DNA of 64,000 bases from Armigeres subalbatus (lineage: Eukaryota; Arthropoda; Insecta; Diptera; Culicidae), in NCBI RefSeq assembly GCF_024139115.2, contig NC_085141.1:30643242-30707241 (forward strand), written 5' to 3'. The notes under the pieces are model-generated. The model worked only from the letters and a program-made list of their open reading frames with translations. It did no database searches and was not told the DNA's origin. Of the stretch, positions 32,573 through 44,482 are shown piece after piece. The translations under genes were made by a program, and so were the position numbers. Position 1 is the stretch's first letter, and every line of letters starts with the position of its first letter.

Positions 32573-33568
32573 AATCCGATTGCCATGAAATATTCAGGGA
32601 AGAAGCGTCATCATATCTATTTTTTGGTACATGACTTAATTTGACCATGGTGCCAATCCAGCCCGATTTATTTAGGGGAGGGGGGGGGGGGTCCTGGGTC
32701 AGGTGCAGTCAAAAACGGGTCATTTTTTTAAACCATTGATAAATGAACGAAAGTGCTCAGAATGTTGATGCAAACGTAGTCAATCATTATTGACTAGCAT
32801 CAGAAGTTAGTTTTGATACAATTGGATCATCAGGACATTATTCCGGATGTTCCGGGAACCTGCTTCCTTGGGGTAGTGGACACTTTTCAAGTGGTCTAAA
32901 ACCCAGCCTTCGACATATCAAACTTCATGATTTTGGAACTAATCATGGTGCTAATCAAAATTTGTCAACTTCCTTGAGGGAACCAGGTTCCCGGGAACAC
33001 TTCCGGATGTGGTCAATGTGTCCAAAACCATTCAAAAACTCATCTATTGGGCTTGTCTTTCAAAATCATGGAGTTTGATATGTCGCAAGATGAGCTTCGG
33101 TGCTAATCAAAATTTGTCCACCTCCTTCAGGGAACCAGGTTCCCGGGAACACACCCGTCTGTGACCAATGTATCCAAACCCTTTCAAAAACTCATATATT
33201 GAAATTGTCTCCCAAAATCATGAAGTATGATATGTCGCAAGACTGGTTTTTAGACCACTTGAAAAGTGTCCACTACCCCAGGGAACCAAGTTTCCGGAAC
33301 ATCCGGAACCATGTCCTGGTGATCCAATTGTATCAAAACTAATTTCTGATGCTGGTCAATAATGATTGACCACGTTTGCATCAACATTCTGGACACGTTC
33401 GTTCATTTATCAATGGTTTTCAAAAAAAAATGACCCGTTTTTGACTGCACCTGGCCCAGGACCCCCCTAAATAAATCCGGTCGGATAGGCACCATGGTCA
33501 AATCAAGCCATGTACCAAAAAATAGACATGATGACGCTTCTTCCCTGAACAATTCATGGCAATCGGAC
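32573..33568. repeat. 1-kb foldback element (arms about 400 bp)
   Basis: The left arm begins ATCCGATTGCCATGAA (32574) and the right arm ends TTCATGGCAATCGGAC (33568). Inner landmarks pair as well: GACTGCACCTGG against CCAGGTGCAGTC, TTTTTTGGTACATG against CATGTACCAAAAAA, and GAAAAGTGTCCACTACCCC against its complement. A G-tract at 32680-32690 lies in the left arm. The centre contains two direct copies of GGGAACCAGGTTCCCGGGAA, itself a palindrome-rich block. Confidence 0.88.
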
Positions 33569-33899
33569 GGATTGTTGAAACCTTGTATACAATAAAATTA
33601 TGCAGTCGGTTTGATATTGATTGAATAATTGATATAATACCTATTATCAAAGCTTCCTCTGATGTTGTTTTGCTATACAATGCCAGAAGAGATATAATTG
33701 AAAACAATGCAATGAAAGAAATTCAATAAGCTGCAAAGACAGCATTGTAATTTCTTATCTATTATCAAGCTTCGAACTTCTTACATTTCATTCTTATCAT
33801 CCGCAATATTGGCACTGTTTCTTCTTTTATCATATTTGAGAGAATTTCCATTTCTGTCTAGGGCAGCCTCATTATCACCATAACAACATTCTTGAGATA
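33569..33899. other. No feature recognised
   Basis: AT-rich spacer with no open frame or repeat. Confidence 0.5.
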
Positions 33900-33907
33900 A
33901 ATTTTAG

Positions 33908-34444
33908 CACAGGCGTAACTAATGCAAAATTCTAGGGAGGGCTAAATTGTTTTTAGTTTTTCTATTTTTTCACTCAAATCAACGATAACTTAGTTTTCGC
34001 TCAATGCTCAAAGCAACTAATATATATTGTTCGCAAGTTGGCCGACTAAACAAACATTGACCTTTGCGCACAAGGCTACTGGAGACATTGACGACTTGAA
34101 CATTATAAATTATGGGCTACGACTTTCAGCATGCACCTATCTAGAGAGTATACAGAAATGATAAGTGAAATATTTTGCCATTCTCCTTTGGATTCAAACC
34201 CTGTGGTTTTCGCAAAAAAAAATATTCTAGCGGGTCATGAATTATTCGAGATTATAAAACCTGATAAACTGATTCAACAGATGTGAAAAGAGAGAAAATG
34301 AATAAAATTCATTATCCGTGTAGTTAAGCTCAAACAGCTAGATATTTGCAATACTTATGCGAAGTAGCAAACATTCTAGGGGGGGCTATTTGGATCCTAG
34401 GTGGGGCTATAGCCCCTCCTAGCCCCCCTGTAGTTACGCCAATG
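33908..34444. mobile_element. 537-bp hAT-like element (CAYWGGCGTAACTA ends)
   Basis: The left end CACAGGCGTAACTA and the inverted right end CATTGGCGTAACTA agree at 12 of 14 positions. The flanking 8 bp are AATTTTAG (33900-33907) and ATTTTTAG (34445-34452), seven of eight matching. A GGGGGGCTA-rich subterminal block is shared by both ends. No transposase frame. Confidence 0.75.
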
Positions 34445-34452
34445 ATTTTTAG

Positions 34453-36284
34453 TATACCTCAGTTAGCTCAGCAGCACTAGTTCAAGTTAATTCCATCGCC
34501 AACGTGAATAATCGTCGTCTTGACCTCTTCACTTCACTATAGGCTGACCATACGGACCGTATTTAACGGGCAGACCTGTTTTTTTAGACCTTATTGTGCT
34601 GTCCCGTCGTAGACTGCTACGTTTGAAAACTTCTAAAAGAGCTACTTTAAGGCAATTTACCAACCATCGTTCGGTCTCATTTCATTATGTTAGGCTCAAC
34701 TATGAGTACAAGCGCGCCAATAAGAAGTGTTACTGTCAACATCAGCTTAATATCCAATGCAACCTCAAGTCGCATCCTAAACGCTTCTGGCTTATAACCC
34801 CCTAGGCTATGCTCATCGGAAAAGGGGATCAACAGGGTCGGAATCGGGTGAAACGGTACAACATCCACGGCAACTCAGTTCAACCGGTACACTCACCTCC
34901 AATGGGAACTCACTATGTTAGAGCATATCCATAAGCAAACCTATGTTTGATAGCACTCACAAATAGAACCTTATGGGTACCAATGCTCAAAAGCCGCAAC
35001 ACAAATTATGTTCTGAACCAACAACGCAGTGAGGAAGGCCTGGAGACTCTCGTTTGAGTCCGGTAGTAACGAATGAAAAATCAAGAATAAATAGTGAAAT
35101 TTTTAACAACTATAAACGATTTTATGCTCTATTTTAACATGCGCAACATTGTATTGAGGACACTTAATTTTAACAATGTACTATAAGGGTATTGGTTTTG
35201 TTTGCCATGGCTTAACCTAATATGTGACGTCACAGATTTTCTTCTACTTGCGGTTTTTTATGCAGATGACAGGTTGGCGGCGCTGGTTTCCAAAGTTGTT
35301 CTCGCGAATTAATCGACTCGATTTTCCTCGGCGGAAATAGATTAGGGTGTTCCCTCCAGAAGACGGAGTAATAGAGAGCGTCCGCTGGGTGCCGAAAATG
35401 GGCACGAAGCCCTAGTGGAGTATTATCGTCGGGTGTGGCTTAAAGATTTCCCTCGGGCCGCTGGAATGCTTGCGCCGAAAGTGTAATGACGTCCACGTCT
35501 CCAAATTCTCCCGAAACTGCTTCGAGGCCCGCGAACGCGTAATGCTCACGTTTCTTGCCACCGGGTATTCTCCAAAATGGCGGCCTGCCCGCTATGGGTT
35601 TGAACGGTTTGCGTCGTCTCTGTCTGTCCCGTGTCTTTGTCGGAGCGTTTTTCGTGACGTTGTGTGTGTCCCCGACAAAAGCTGTTGAAAGCCAAGAAAA
35701 TAAAAGGCCCTTTATGGACCTATCCGCCATCATTAGAAAAGGTCACACGTGGTTTTGATTGTCTCCACCAAAATCTTATTTCAACCCGCATTATACCGCA
35801 AGTAGGGAATATAATAATCGGAAATTATTTAGAAATTTACCTTTTTCTGAGCAATTGAACTTTTATCGCAGTGTTGATATACAGATGACCGAAAAGATCA
35901 CTTTACCCTATTGTGGATACATTTAATATTTTTAATTTCTTCAATTTTGTATAAGTTTTGACGTAGGACTACGTCTGTGTTTTCTATATTGGGGTACACT
36001 TTACGATTGCGAAAATCGGGGACCGTCACGAAAATATGATAGACTTTAAACTTTAATATCTAAGCCGTTTCTCGATGGATTTTCAATTTTTTTAGGATCA
36101 TTCGATCAAGGATGAGTCAACGCTTCTTTGTATTTATTTGAAAATACTGATTTTTAACTATTTATTATCAATAATTGATGAAAAGTTGAGACATAGGTAA
36201 ACTAACCAATCACGTACATGCATCACTAGCACAGACATCAAAAATCAATCACTTGCGGGTTTGGATCTAATCCTCAGTTTGAAC
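34453..36284. other. No confident gene; one GC-rich patch
   Basis: The patch 35270-35680 is notably GC-rich and has overlapping frames on both strands (35440-35733 minus, 35470-35688 plus), none with a recognisable domain. The rest is AT-rich. I do not call a gene. Confidence 0.45.
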
Positions 36285-37262
36285 AAGGTTTCACGCAGAG
36301 CAGACGCATCAAAGCGATCGCAGCGGAGCGGACACAGCATCACGGAGGCGTTAATAACATTTTTAAAGGAAATCAGTTGCATTGGTTGTGGTGCTCGATG
36401 TGTTGCTGCAGATCGTTCAACCTCAACGAACCAGAATTTCATATGAAGAAAAGGTTGACCATAAAAATAGCACTGTGCCGATCCCGCACCGCCGGTGCCG
36501 ATGCTGAAAATTTATTACAAATTGTGGTGTCAGTTAGTTGGAAAGGAACATTGGGAAAAGAAAATTGGTTCTTCTCAAGACCAACATTTTATGAAAAGAA
36601 AGAGTTAATTGCGAAAATGATCTGTTTCGGTGGCATCGGGTTTGGCGTGGTAGTTTGGTTGCTGTTAGTGATTCCATCCATCAAAATTCACTACATCATC
36701 TCCCTCCGACGCGCTATCAAATTCGCTATTTACGATTGAGTTTTGCACTTTGAAGAAAGTTTATTTCGGATAGTCGGATCAACCTTCTTTTGTATAAAAT
36801 CAATGAAGACACCACCTCAGTGGAAACTATCTACAGCAACCACCCATCGGTGAACGTCGCTCGGACAGACAGATGCCGAAAGATAATGTTTTGTAGTATG
36901 GAGAAACTTCGTCTTGAGTCAAATTTCTGTTGTCATTCCTCGCAACAATACGCATCTTAGATAAACAACATCGCATAACAAAATTCAGAATCGAGAAACT
37001 TTCATAGGATTCTTAGAATTTGTCATTCTCCGAACGTTGTCTGCGGTATCCCGATCGAAATAGCTCGCGCGCGCCGAAAAGCAGCTTTCTTATATCTAAT
37101 GAAGTAATTCCATTAGCCCCGTCCCGCCTTCGTTAATCGTTTTAAGTGCACATTATATTTACACCCATATCAGCTCACAAAGGGGCGGGGCTTACGGGTG
37201 CAATTTATTAAATACAAGAAAGCTGCTGTTCGGCGCGCGCGAGCCATTTTGATCGGGATTCC
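36285..37262 (+). repeat. 0.9-kb tandem unit, copy 1
   Basis: Starts at a CGCAGAGC..GCAGCGGAGCGGACACAGC block and runs to the foldback at 37048-37263. Landmarks such as ATTGGTTCTTCTCA (36564) and GATAGTCGGATC (36769) recur exactly 903 bp further on. Contains a 40-codon hydrophobic frame at 36617-36739. Confidence 0.85.
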
Positions 37263-37263
37263 A
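37048..37263. repeat. Foldback segment inside tandem unit 1
   Basis: ATCCCGATCGAAATAGCTCG and CGCGCGCCGAAAAGCAGCTT pair with the inverted sequence at 37205-37260. GCCCCGTCCC and GGGGCGGGGC form an inner stem. The same structure recurs near 37980-38180 in copy 2. Confidence 0.8.
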
Positions 37264-38170
37264 CAGAGAGCGGTTCGACATTCGATGCAGCGGAGCGGAC
37301 ACAGCAGCACGAAGGAGTGGGTGGCAGTGTGGCAATGCTGAAAAATTATGTCAACCTTTGGAGGCTTAGCGAAAAATCATCAAGTGGCGGTCGGACAGTT
37401 GCAACGCAAGGTGTCGACAAGCGATTGGATGCAGTTAGTTATTGGAATGGGAATTGGGAAAAGAAAATTGGTTCTTCTCAGGACCAACATTTTATGAAAA
37501 GAAAGAGTTAATTGCGAAAATGGACTGTTTCCGTGGCATCGGGTTTGGCGTGGTAGCTTGGTTGCTGTTAGTGATCGCATCCATTCAAATTTACTGCATC
37601 ATCTCCCTCCGACGCGCTATCAAATTCGCTATTTACGATTGAGTTTTTCAGTTTGAAGAAAGTTTATTTCGGATAGTCGGATCAACCTTCTTTTGTATAA
37701 AATGGTGGCTTTTGTATAAAATCAATGAAGACGCCACCTCAGTGGAAACTTTCTACAGCAACCACCCATCGGTGAACGTCGCTCGGACAGACAGATGCCG
37801 AAAGATAATGTTTTGTAGTATGGAGAAACTTCGTCTTGAGTCAAATTTCTGTTGTCATTCCTCGCAACAATACGCATCTTAGATAAACAACATCGCATAA
37901 CAAAATTCAGAATCTTGCAAGAAAATTTCATAGGATTCTTAGAATTTGTCATTCTCCGAACGGTCCGTTGTCTGCGGAATCCCGATCAAAATGGCTCGCA
38001 CGCGTCGATAACAAGCTTTCTTATATCTAATGAAGTAATTTCATTAGCCCCGCCCCTTCATTAATCGTTATGAGTGCACATTATATTTACACACATAACA
38101 GCTCACAAAAAGGCGGGGCTTACGGGTTTAATTTATTAAATACAAGAAAGCGCGCGCGAGCCATTATGAT
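37263..38170 (+). repeat. 0.9-kb tandem unit, copy 2
   Basis: Closely matches copy 1 at a 903-bp offset over most of its length, with a 25-bp local duplication of TTTTGTATAAAAT-type sequence at 37690-37720. It includes a second foldback and a second 40-codon hydrophobic frame (37520-37642). Confidence 0.85.
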
Positions 38171-38500
38171 CGGGATTTCGCAGAGAGCGGTTAAATAAGA
38201 TTTTACGCAGAGCCGACGCAGCGGAGCGAACACAGCAGCACGAAGGCGCTTTGGTAGCATTTTCAAAGGAAAATCATCGAATTGGTGGTGGAAGTCTGCG
38301 TTGATGGTCGTCATTCAACCTCAACAAACCAGCATATTATGTGAAGAAAGAGTTGATTACAAAAATGACGTCTGTTTCGATCCCGTGCGATGCAGTGGCG
38401 ATGCTGAAAATTTATTCCAAATAGTGGCGTCTTAGCGAAAAGTTATCGAGTGGTCGTCGAACAATAACAGCACGAAGGGGAATTCTCGACAAACGATGGT
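38171..38500 (+). repeat. 0.9-kb tandem unit, partial copy 3
   Basis: Begins CAGAGAGCGGTTAAATAAG, then ACGCAGAGCCGACGCAGCGG and ACACAGCAGCACGAAGGCG, as in the other copies, and loses homology by about 38500. Confidence 0.75.
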
Positions 38501-39929
38501 AACCCGGAAAAAAATCGATATCATTTCTAATGACTAACGAAACAAAACCAAAGAATCTTGCCAGAAAGTCACCTTAGTGAAAAATGTCGTTTAGCTGCCT
38601 TAGTTTTTCAAATGGCGCATTATTAAAAACAACAAATCTTTCCAAAATCGTCATTGTCGTTTAAACAGCCGAACAGTCTGTTTGTCTGGGTAAACAATTT
38701 TCCCAACGGTCAAAACCTCTTCTTGGATAAATAGTTTAAGTCCTGAAAAGGACTGTTTGTAATTTATTTTTGAAGTCCTGCTCACTTTGCCACCAGCGCT
38801 ATAGAAAATTATGCATGTACGCTTCCATCGCGGGCGGAAGTCGAACGTTGCAAATTAATATATTTGTGTTTGGTTTCGCGCCACCTCCGATTCTGCTTAT
38901 TTTTCCTTTCGTCCGGATATTTTTGAGCATAATGCCTTCCAGGATTCTGATGATATCCACTGAAAGATAGACGAATGGCTTCAGTGGCGATGCGGCCGAT
39001 GAGTCGTTCCTTTTCCACGGCTGGTTCACCCAACTAGGAGCTACTTTCAGTTTCTTAATTCGGTTGACCTCCGAGCAGTTTGCACAATGCTAATAAATTG
39101 ACACAAATTATGATGAAAAAACCCTCCATTTCGTATAGCTACGTAGTCCTACGTCACCTTTGCGTACAACCCGATTGGGCTGCACCTTTGAGTTTTTGTT
39201 TTACGATACTAACCACTTTTGAACAACTTTTTCAGCACACAACTAACACTAGCGATAAGGATATTTTGGTATAATTTTTCCGACTACCCTATAAGTTAAA
39301 GAGCAAATCTAAATATTAGAAAAAATCACTATTCACTATTATATCAAACATACATTTTTAAATTAACATCTACTTCACGGCGCGCACTATCTGCTCGCTG
39401 GTGTTGTCGGGACTGAACAGACTTGGTGCTGCTAGAATGCCAAGCTCGTTCCTCTAAAAACCCACAAGAAATACGAACAATTCCGATTTTGCCGTATTTG
39501 TATTTTTATCCTATTTGTGCATACCATCACCCCTGGCCCTACCTATAGCTGCTTTCGGCTGAGTTTCTTTTGCCGTCGCTCAAACCGCTGGAAATAAATA
39601 CATCCGGAGAGAGTGCCACCGTGGGAGTCGGGTATAGGATTTGGGAGAAAGAGTACCATTCTCTTTCGCTGCGTGAGCATAACCCAGGGTTGTATCCGCG
39701 AGGCGGAATAATCATATCTTGTGATCAAGTCACAAGTTCCATTTTTGAAACCATCGGTTACAGGCTTCATCCATGACGCTCAACGACAACACGGCATCCA
39801 CGACCCAGGACATCTGTTCGCTTTTCTCCAAAAAGTTCTCGAGCGTGTTCTCAAATGAGGTATTATCAGCCGTGGAAATTGTGAACGCTATGAACACTGC
39901 TCCGACCGTCAACCAAACACTTGGCACTT
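38501..39929. other. No confident gene
   Basis: The stretch 38799-39033 has open frames on both strands and fairly even base composition, so it could hold an old exon or pseudogene fragment, but I recognise no domain. The rest is AT-rich without clear repeats. Confidence 0.45.
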
Positions 39930-41290
39930 AGCACCATTCTCATTGATGCAACGATGGTTATCAGCGCTTCTTCCCGATTCAAACGTAGCCCATTGCAAAT
40001 CATTTCTCAGCAACGACCAACATGGCTTTACACCCGGGCGATCGACAGCTACTAACTTGCTCTGCTTGACTTCCTATATAACTGATAGTATGGTTCAACG
40101 TGCACAGACTGGTGTGATCTACACGGACCTGGCCGCTGCATTAGATAAAGTGAACCACGATAATGCGATTGCAAAAATGAAGAAGTTCGGCATTAAACGT
40201 TGTTTTCTAAGATGGTTTCGTTCATACCTCACACACCGTAAGACTGTGGTTGTAATCGGAGATTGCCGGGCACCCAGTTTTATTTCAACATCAGGTATAC
40301 CTGAAAGTAGCCATTTGGGTCCGTTCCTGTTCCTACACTGAAAACCAAAACTACCCAAAAGTGGGTTGTTTGCACTCAAAACCGTGGTTTGGGCCAATAA
40401 CCTAAATTTGAGTAAAATAACTTTTCTGGCACAAGGTAGTTTGCCTTTAATCACATGTGAACTATTTACCCAAAGCTGATTTTAATTTATCCAAAGCGGA
40501 CCTTGATCAACTCAAAGTTGAGAATATTGAATTTAATCAAATTTAGATTATTGGGCTGAGCAACCCCGGTGAGGTGTTTACATCTTGTTCTAGTTTTGGC
40601 AACAATCATGGGAAAGAAAGGGGAAACTACCCAAATTTGGGTAAATTTTTTCTGCGATATTCTCAATAGTGCGTATATTGAACTCAAAGTTTGGGTTGAT
40701 TTATCTGTCCGTGTACTGTACTTCAACGACGTGCATCTAGCTCTGAAGGCTCCACGACTATCATTTGCAGACGACCCGAAAATGTTTTGTCTCATTCGCT
40801 CTACTGAAGGTTTTCGCTTTCTCCAGCAACAGCTTGAAGTGTTTGCTGATTGATGCAGGCTCAACCGTATGATGTGGGGAAATGTTCAGTAATTTCTTTT
40901 TCACGGGAAAAAAACCGATTTGCTTTAATTATCGTTTACTGAATGCAGAAATCGAACGCGTAGTTATGGATTCCCAACTCACATTTTAGCAGCATGTATC
41001 GTACGTTGTCGACAAGGCTTCTCGATCTCTCGGATGCATTTTCAGAATTGCTAAAAAAAATACTGACATCTATTGCCTAAAAGTGTTATACTGCTCCTTA
41101 TCGCGTTCCATCTTAGAATATTGTTCTGAGGTATGGAGCCCAAACTACAACAACGGCGTTAAAAGAATTGAGTCGGTACAACGCAGGTTTTTGTGCTTCG
41201 CACTACGTAAGAAACCCTGTTCAACTGCCAAGTTACCACGATCGTTGTCAACTAATTCACCTGGACAAAAAAAAAAACAGTCATCAGTTT
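39930..41290 (+). pseudogene. Jockey-like LINE reverse transcriptase, split by a MITE
   Basis: The frame 39943-40334 has RT motifs in order (QHGFTPGRST, then VIYTDLAAALDKVNH with the catalytic Asp, LRWFRSYLTHRKTVVV, GIPESSHLGPFLF). After the MITE at 40336-40713 the sequence continues with YFNDVHLALKAPRLSFADD (the second catalytic motif, about 40718-40773) and a thumb-like region, then a degenerate C-terminus (LYCSLSRSILEYCSEVWSP at about 41086-41142). Internal stops after 40853 make it non-functional. The PESSHLGP stretch lacks the usual PQG. Jockey-clade assignment is by motif style. Confidence 0.85.
40336..40713. mobile_element. 378-bp MITE with TA duplication inside the LINE RT
   Basis: It begins CACTGAAAACCAAAACTACC and ends TTTATCTGTCCGTG, with TA at 40334-40335 and 40714-40715. 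Taking one TA and the element out leaves the RT frame continuous at this point, which fixes both borders. Internal motifs ACCCAAATTTGGGTAA and AACTCAAAGTTTGGGTT are themselves palindromic. A related end occurs near 52072. Confidence 0.88.
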
Positions 41291-41808
41291 GACCTTATTG
41301 ATCCTAGTTTTGGAAACGTACCAAACAAAAATACTATACATTAAAGTACCAACATAGTGCCAATATCCAATTTTAGTCTGACATTCCCTGGATGCTGCTT
41401 GGAACCACAGAGTCAATTTATTTGTAAGAGATAATTATTATCTCTCTTTTAATAGTTATTGCTCTCTTAGTTAAACAGATTATGGTCTATGAACAAATTA
41501 CGATACGCAAACTTTTACAATTGTAGAGAAAGGATCTCAATCGTATCGCATTTTGTATAAATGATACACAGCCGTCTTGCCGTCTCGCCTGACTCTGACG
41601 AATTATGAATGCAAGTTTGATTTATTATTCCACAACATTATGTACTTAGGTATTCCAGAATACTGGTAAAGCGTCAACAATATATGATTATCAAGATTAC
41701 AATTATATTGCCATGGCAAATAATAATCAAAGAACTGTGTAGTTATTATTGTCGGAAACGACAAAAAAACGTCGGTCTTTGATCATCAGCAGCACAAAAC
41801 CAGTAACC
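41291..41808. other. No gene recognised
   Basis: AT-rich sequence after the LINE fragment. The first 100-200 bp may still be LINE 3' sequence, but no motif shows it. Confidence 0.45.
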
Positions 41809-42198
41809 AATTGGCGCTTTGATGTTGCATGAAGAAGAAGAAGCAGAAAGATGATAATCGAAAAAATCTCCACGGGAAACCATACGAAGAAGTTTTTAAA
41901 ACTCTTCTCAAAAATTCTAAAAGCAATTTAATTAAAAACGGTAAGCAGTACGGGGTTGGACTTTTCTTCTACTATATAATTAACACAATATTTCTATTCG
42001 AAATTTTATTTTGTAATATTACACTTAAAACACAGTATAAGAAAAGTCCAACCCCGCACTGCTTACCGTTTTTAATTAAATTGCCTTCAGAATTTTTGAG
42101 AAGAGTTTTAAAAACTTCTTCGTATGGTTTCCCGTGGAGATTTTTTCGATTATCATCTTTCTGCTTCTTCTTCTTCATGCAACATCAAAGCGCCAATT
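41809..42198. repeat. Foldback with 160-bp near-identical arms
   Basis: The left arm (41809-41968) and right arm (42039-42198) have equal length and differ at only a few positions, around a 70-base AT-rich loop. Both arms carry the same frame starting MKKKKQKDDNRKNLHGKPYE, one on each strand, so the apparent 168-codon ORF at 41829-42335 is a read-through of the hairpin and not a gene. It looks recent. Confidence 0.92.
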
Positions 42199-43744
42199 CT
42201 GATGGTCTGATTGACGTCAAAGGTCTGGTTCTTCTGTCGTCGTCTAGTCGAAGAATACAGGTAGACGGAACGGGTTATCTTTGTGTAAAAGAAATTAGAT
42301 TTATTATTGGATGCTTCAGAATGATAAAAAAATGAATTGCTTAGAGAAGCGATTCTAAACAAGATTTTATGCTGAATCATATTAATTCCTATCGATCTGA
42401 TTCATGTAGGTCAAGATCGCGACCTTGCATCGACCTCCCCGAACCAAAAAGGAAAACAATGCCAAACCGGTTTCCGTGGGCATTGCGCGTTGATTGCGCG
42501 CAGAAGAAATGAACCACTCACAGTCGCTATCTTATCAAATTGATTTATTTTTAGGGACACTCACATGGGACTTTACGAAGCCTAATTAGAGTGGATTGAC
42601 GCAAAGTAAAACACCTCGAGCAAACGGTTTGCACAACCGTGCGTCCGCCGTCCGTACTGTAACCCACGTCTGAGCCGGTCGGGTCGTGCGTCAACGCCTA
42701 CTTTGCTGATGTACCCAGACGCTAAGTCGGTGAAACTTTGCTCCGAAATTCAACCCAGTCCGATAAGCCCTAAGTGACTAAAACAAACAGACCCATTACC
42801 AATCGATCGTACTTCGTAGGACGGGATGATGCGCACTCGATACTGCGGGCTTGAGCCACTTGTAAGTCTCGTGGTTGCATCAGCCCTGCGGCGTAAGGAG
42901 CACCAATTGACGTCAGTAACTTCGACAAGGTTGATACTGTTTTTTTTTTCACGAAATTGGATTATTCACTTGCCTTTATTTTATCAACTTAATACCCACC
43001 TATTTGTTTCCGCTTAATATCTCTTATTTGGTTCCGTAAATTGATCTGAGCACGCTTTGGGCACGTTTGCTTTTATGGAAATAATTTATCGAAGCAATTT
43101 ATCCAAAGGTTCTGATTTTTTTTAATATGTGGCCTACCTAGTTGTGCATTTTATTTGTTACGACCCACTTAAGAGTGCTTCGTTATATTCATACACTGTG
43201 TGAAAATTGATGAAATCAAAATCTGATAATCAACAAACATGACAAACGCGAAAATAAGACACATTTTTTCTGCGGGGCAATGCCGAGTTTTATAACTCAT
43301 AAAGTTGTTTTTAGACAAAATGGAGATGATTAATGAAATATAATCGTGATTTGAACCTTAAAGTTAAAACTAATTTGTTTCATTCTGATTGTTTAAAATT
43401 CAACTTCCATTCTTAAATTTCTTTTTTCCAATTCACATTGAAAGTATTAGAAAATTTAACTAGGATTCTAGTTAAAGGACTTTGCGCGAGATCCCCGGAG
43501 AGCTTTTTTAAACCAGTTCATTCGTGTGTGACATGTGGATTTAGGATTAGGATTGTGGATTTAGGTTTTGGTTATATCAGGCACTTGTCATAAGAAATAA
43601 GAGTTTGCCCTATTCCATTTAATTCCACCACTTTATTATACCTTTCACAGATACGTATTTCTACCTCAACAGAAAGGGCATCTGCAGTGTCTCGATCTTG
43701 AATCGACTCAAGTTATTTTCCATGGTCCTGGGAATCAGCAAACG
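42199..43744. other. No gene recognised
   Basis: Moderately GC-rich at 42400-42930, then AT-rich. No frame longer than about 75 codons and no recognised domain. Confidence 0.45.
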
Positions 43745-44120
43745 TAATTCCCATCTGGAAGTCTGGCAAGGATCCTTCCTCACCCAAAAGTTGTCGTCCC
43801 ATTAGCCTTCTCTCAGGGTTATCCAAACTGTTTGAAAAGCCGATTCGATGCCTGTCACTTGAGTCTGTCGAAAATCACTACACCTTACTCGAGGCCTAGT
43901 TTGGTTTTCGATACGGTCGATCTACGACATCATCGCAGGTGTTTCCTGGGCAGTAATAACTTTCAGAGGGCGACATTCTGTCTCTGTTCGCAGATGACAC
44001 CTCTACAAAGGAAGAGTGATCAGAACGCTAGTGGCGAAACCTCAACGATGCTCTGTCAGAGTACCTAACCAGCTGGAAAATCTGCATCAACGCGGCGATG
44101 ACTCAGGACATCATCTTCCT
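43745..44120 (+). pseudogene. Jockey-type LINE RT remnant with internal deletion
   Basis: A frame starting near 43748 reads VIPIWKSGKDPSSPKSCRPI and SLLSGLSKLFEK. It is followed after frameshifts by a FGFR-type motif, and near 43975-44000 by DILSLFADDTS-like sequence, then LTSWKICINAA. The distance between the LFEK motif and the FADD motif is far too short, so the RT core is largely deleted. Confidence 0.75.
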
Positions 44121-44482
44121 TGGGGCTTGATGGGCCACCAAATCGATTTTTTCTTTGAAATTTAATTATATACGCCAACATTGTCCTAATTAAAACAACT
44201 GATTTTCTTAGAATTTTAATAAAGTAATTTTTTAAGTTTTTTTGAAAAAAATAAAATCTATGAATTTCTTTGCAAAATCCAATTGGTATTTCTTCGGAAA
44301 TTCTTTTGAAAATTCCATCGTAATTTCCTGTAAGAAATCCATCCAAAAATCAGTCAGGCTTTCCTTTCGAAATTTCTTCGAGAATTCGTTCTGAAATTTC
44401 CCCAGAAATTTTTTCCAAAATTTTTCTAAATATCCTTCAGAATGGTTTTCCACGGCGTTTCCAGGAATTTCCTCCAGGTATA
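44121..44482 (-). repeat. Degenerate AAATTCCT repeat and AT-rich DNA
   Basis: From about 44270, GAAATTCTTTTGAAAATTCC- and TTTCCCCAGAAATTT-like motifs recur. Minus-strand frames here are repeat artefacts. The last 8 bp before the next element (ATTTAGAA, 44483-44490) are its target duplication. Confidence 0.65.

Noticed and set aside
35440..35733. A gene in the GC-rich patch
   Set aside because: Frames overlap on both strands without a domain, start context or splice signals that I could support.
38799..39033. A conserved exon or histone-like pseudogene on the minus strand
   Set aside because: Some similarity to an AAEASRLA-type helix was suspected, but the rest does not follow any known family and both strands are open.
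41829..42335. A 168-codon host protein
   Set aside because: The frame runs through both arms and the loop of a near-perfect hairpin, and the same peptide is encoded on the opposite arm.
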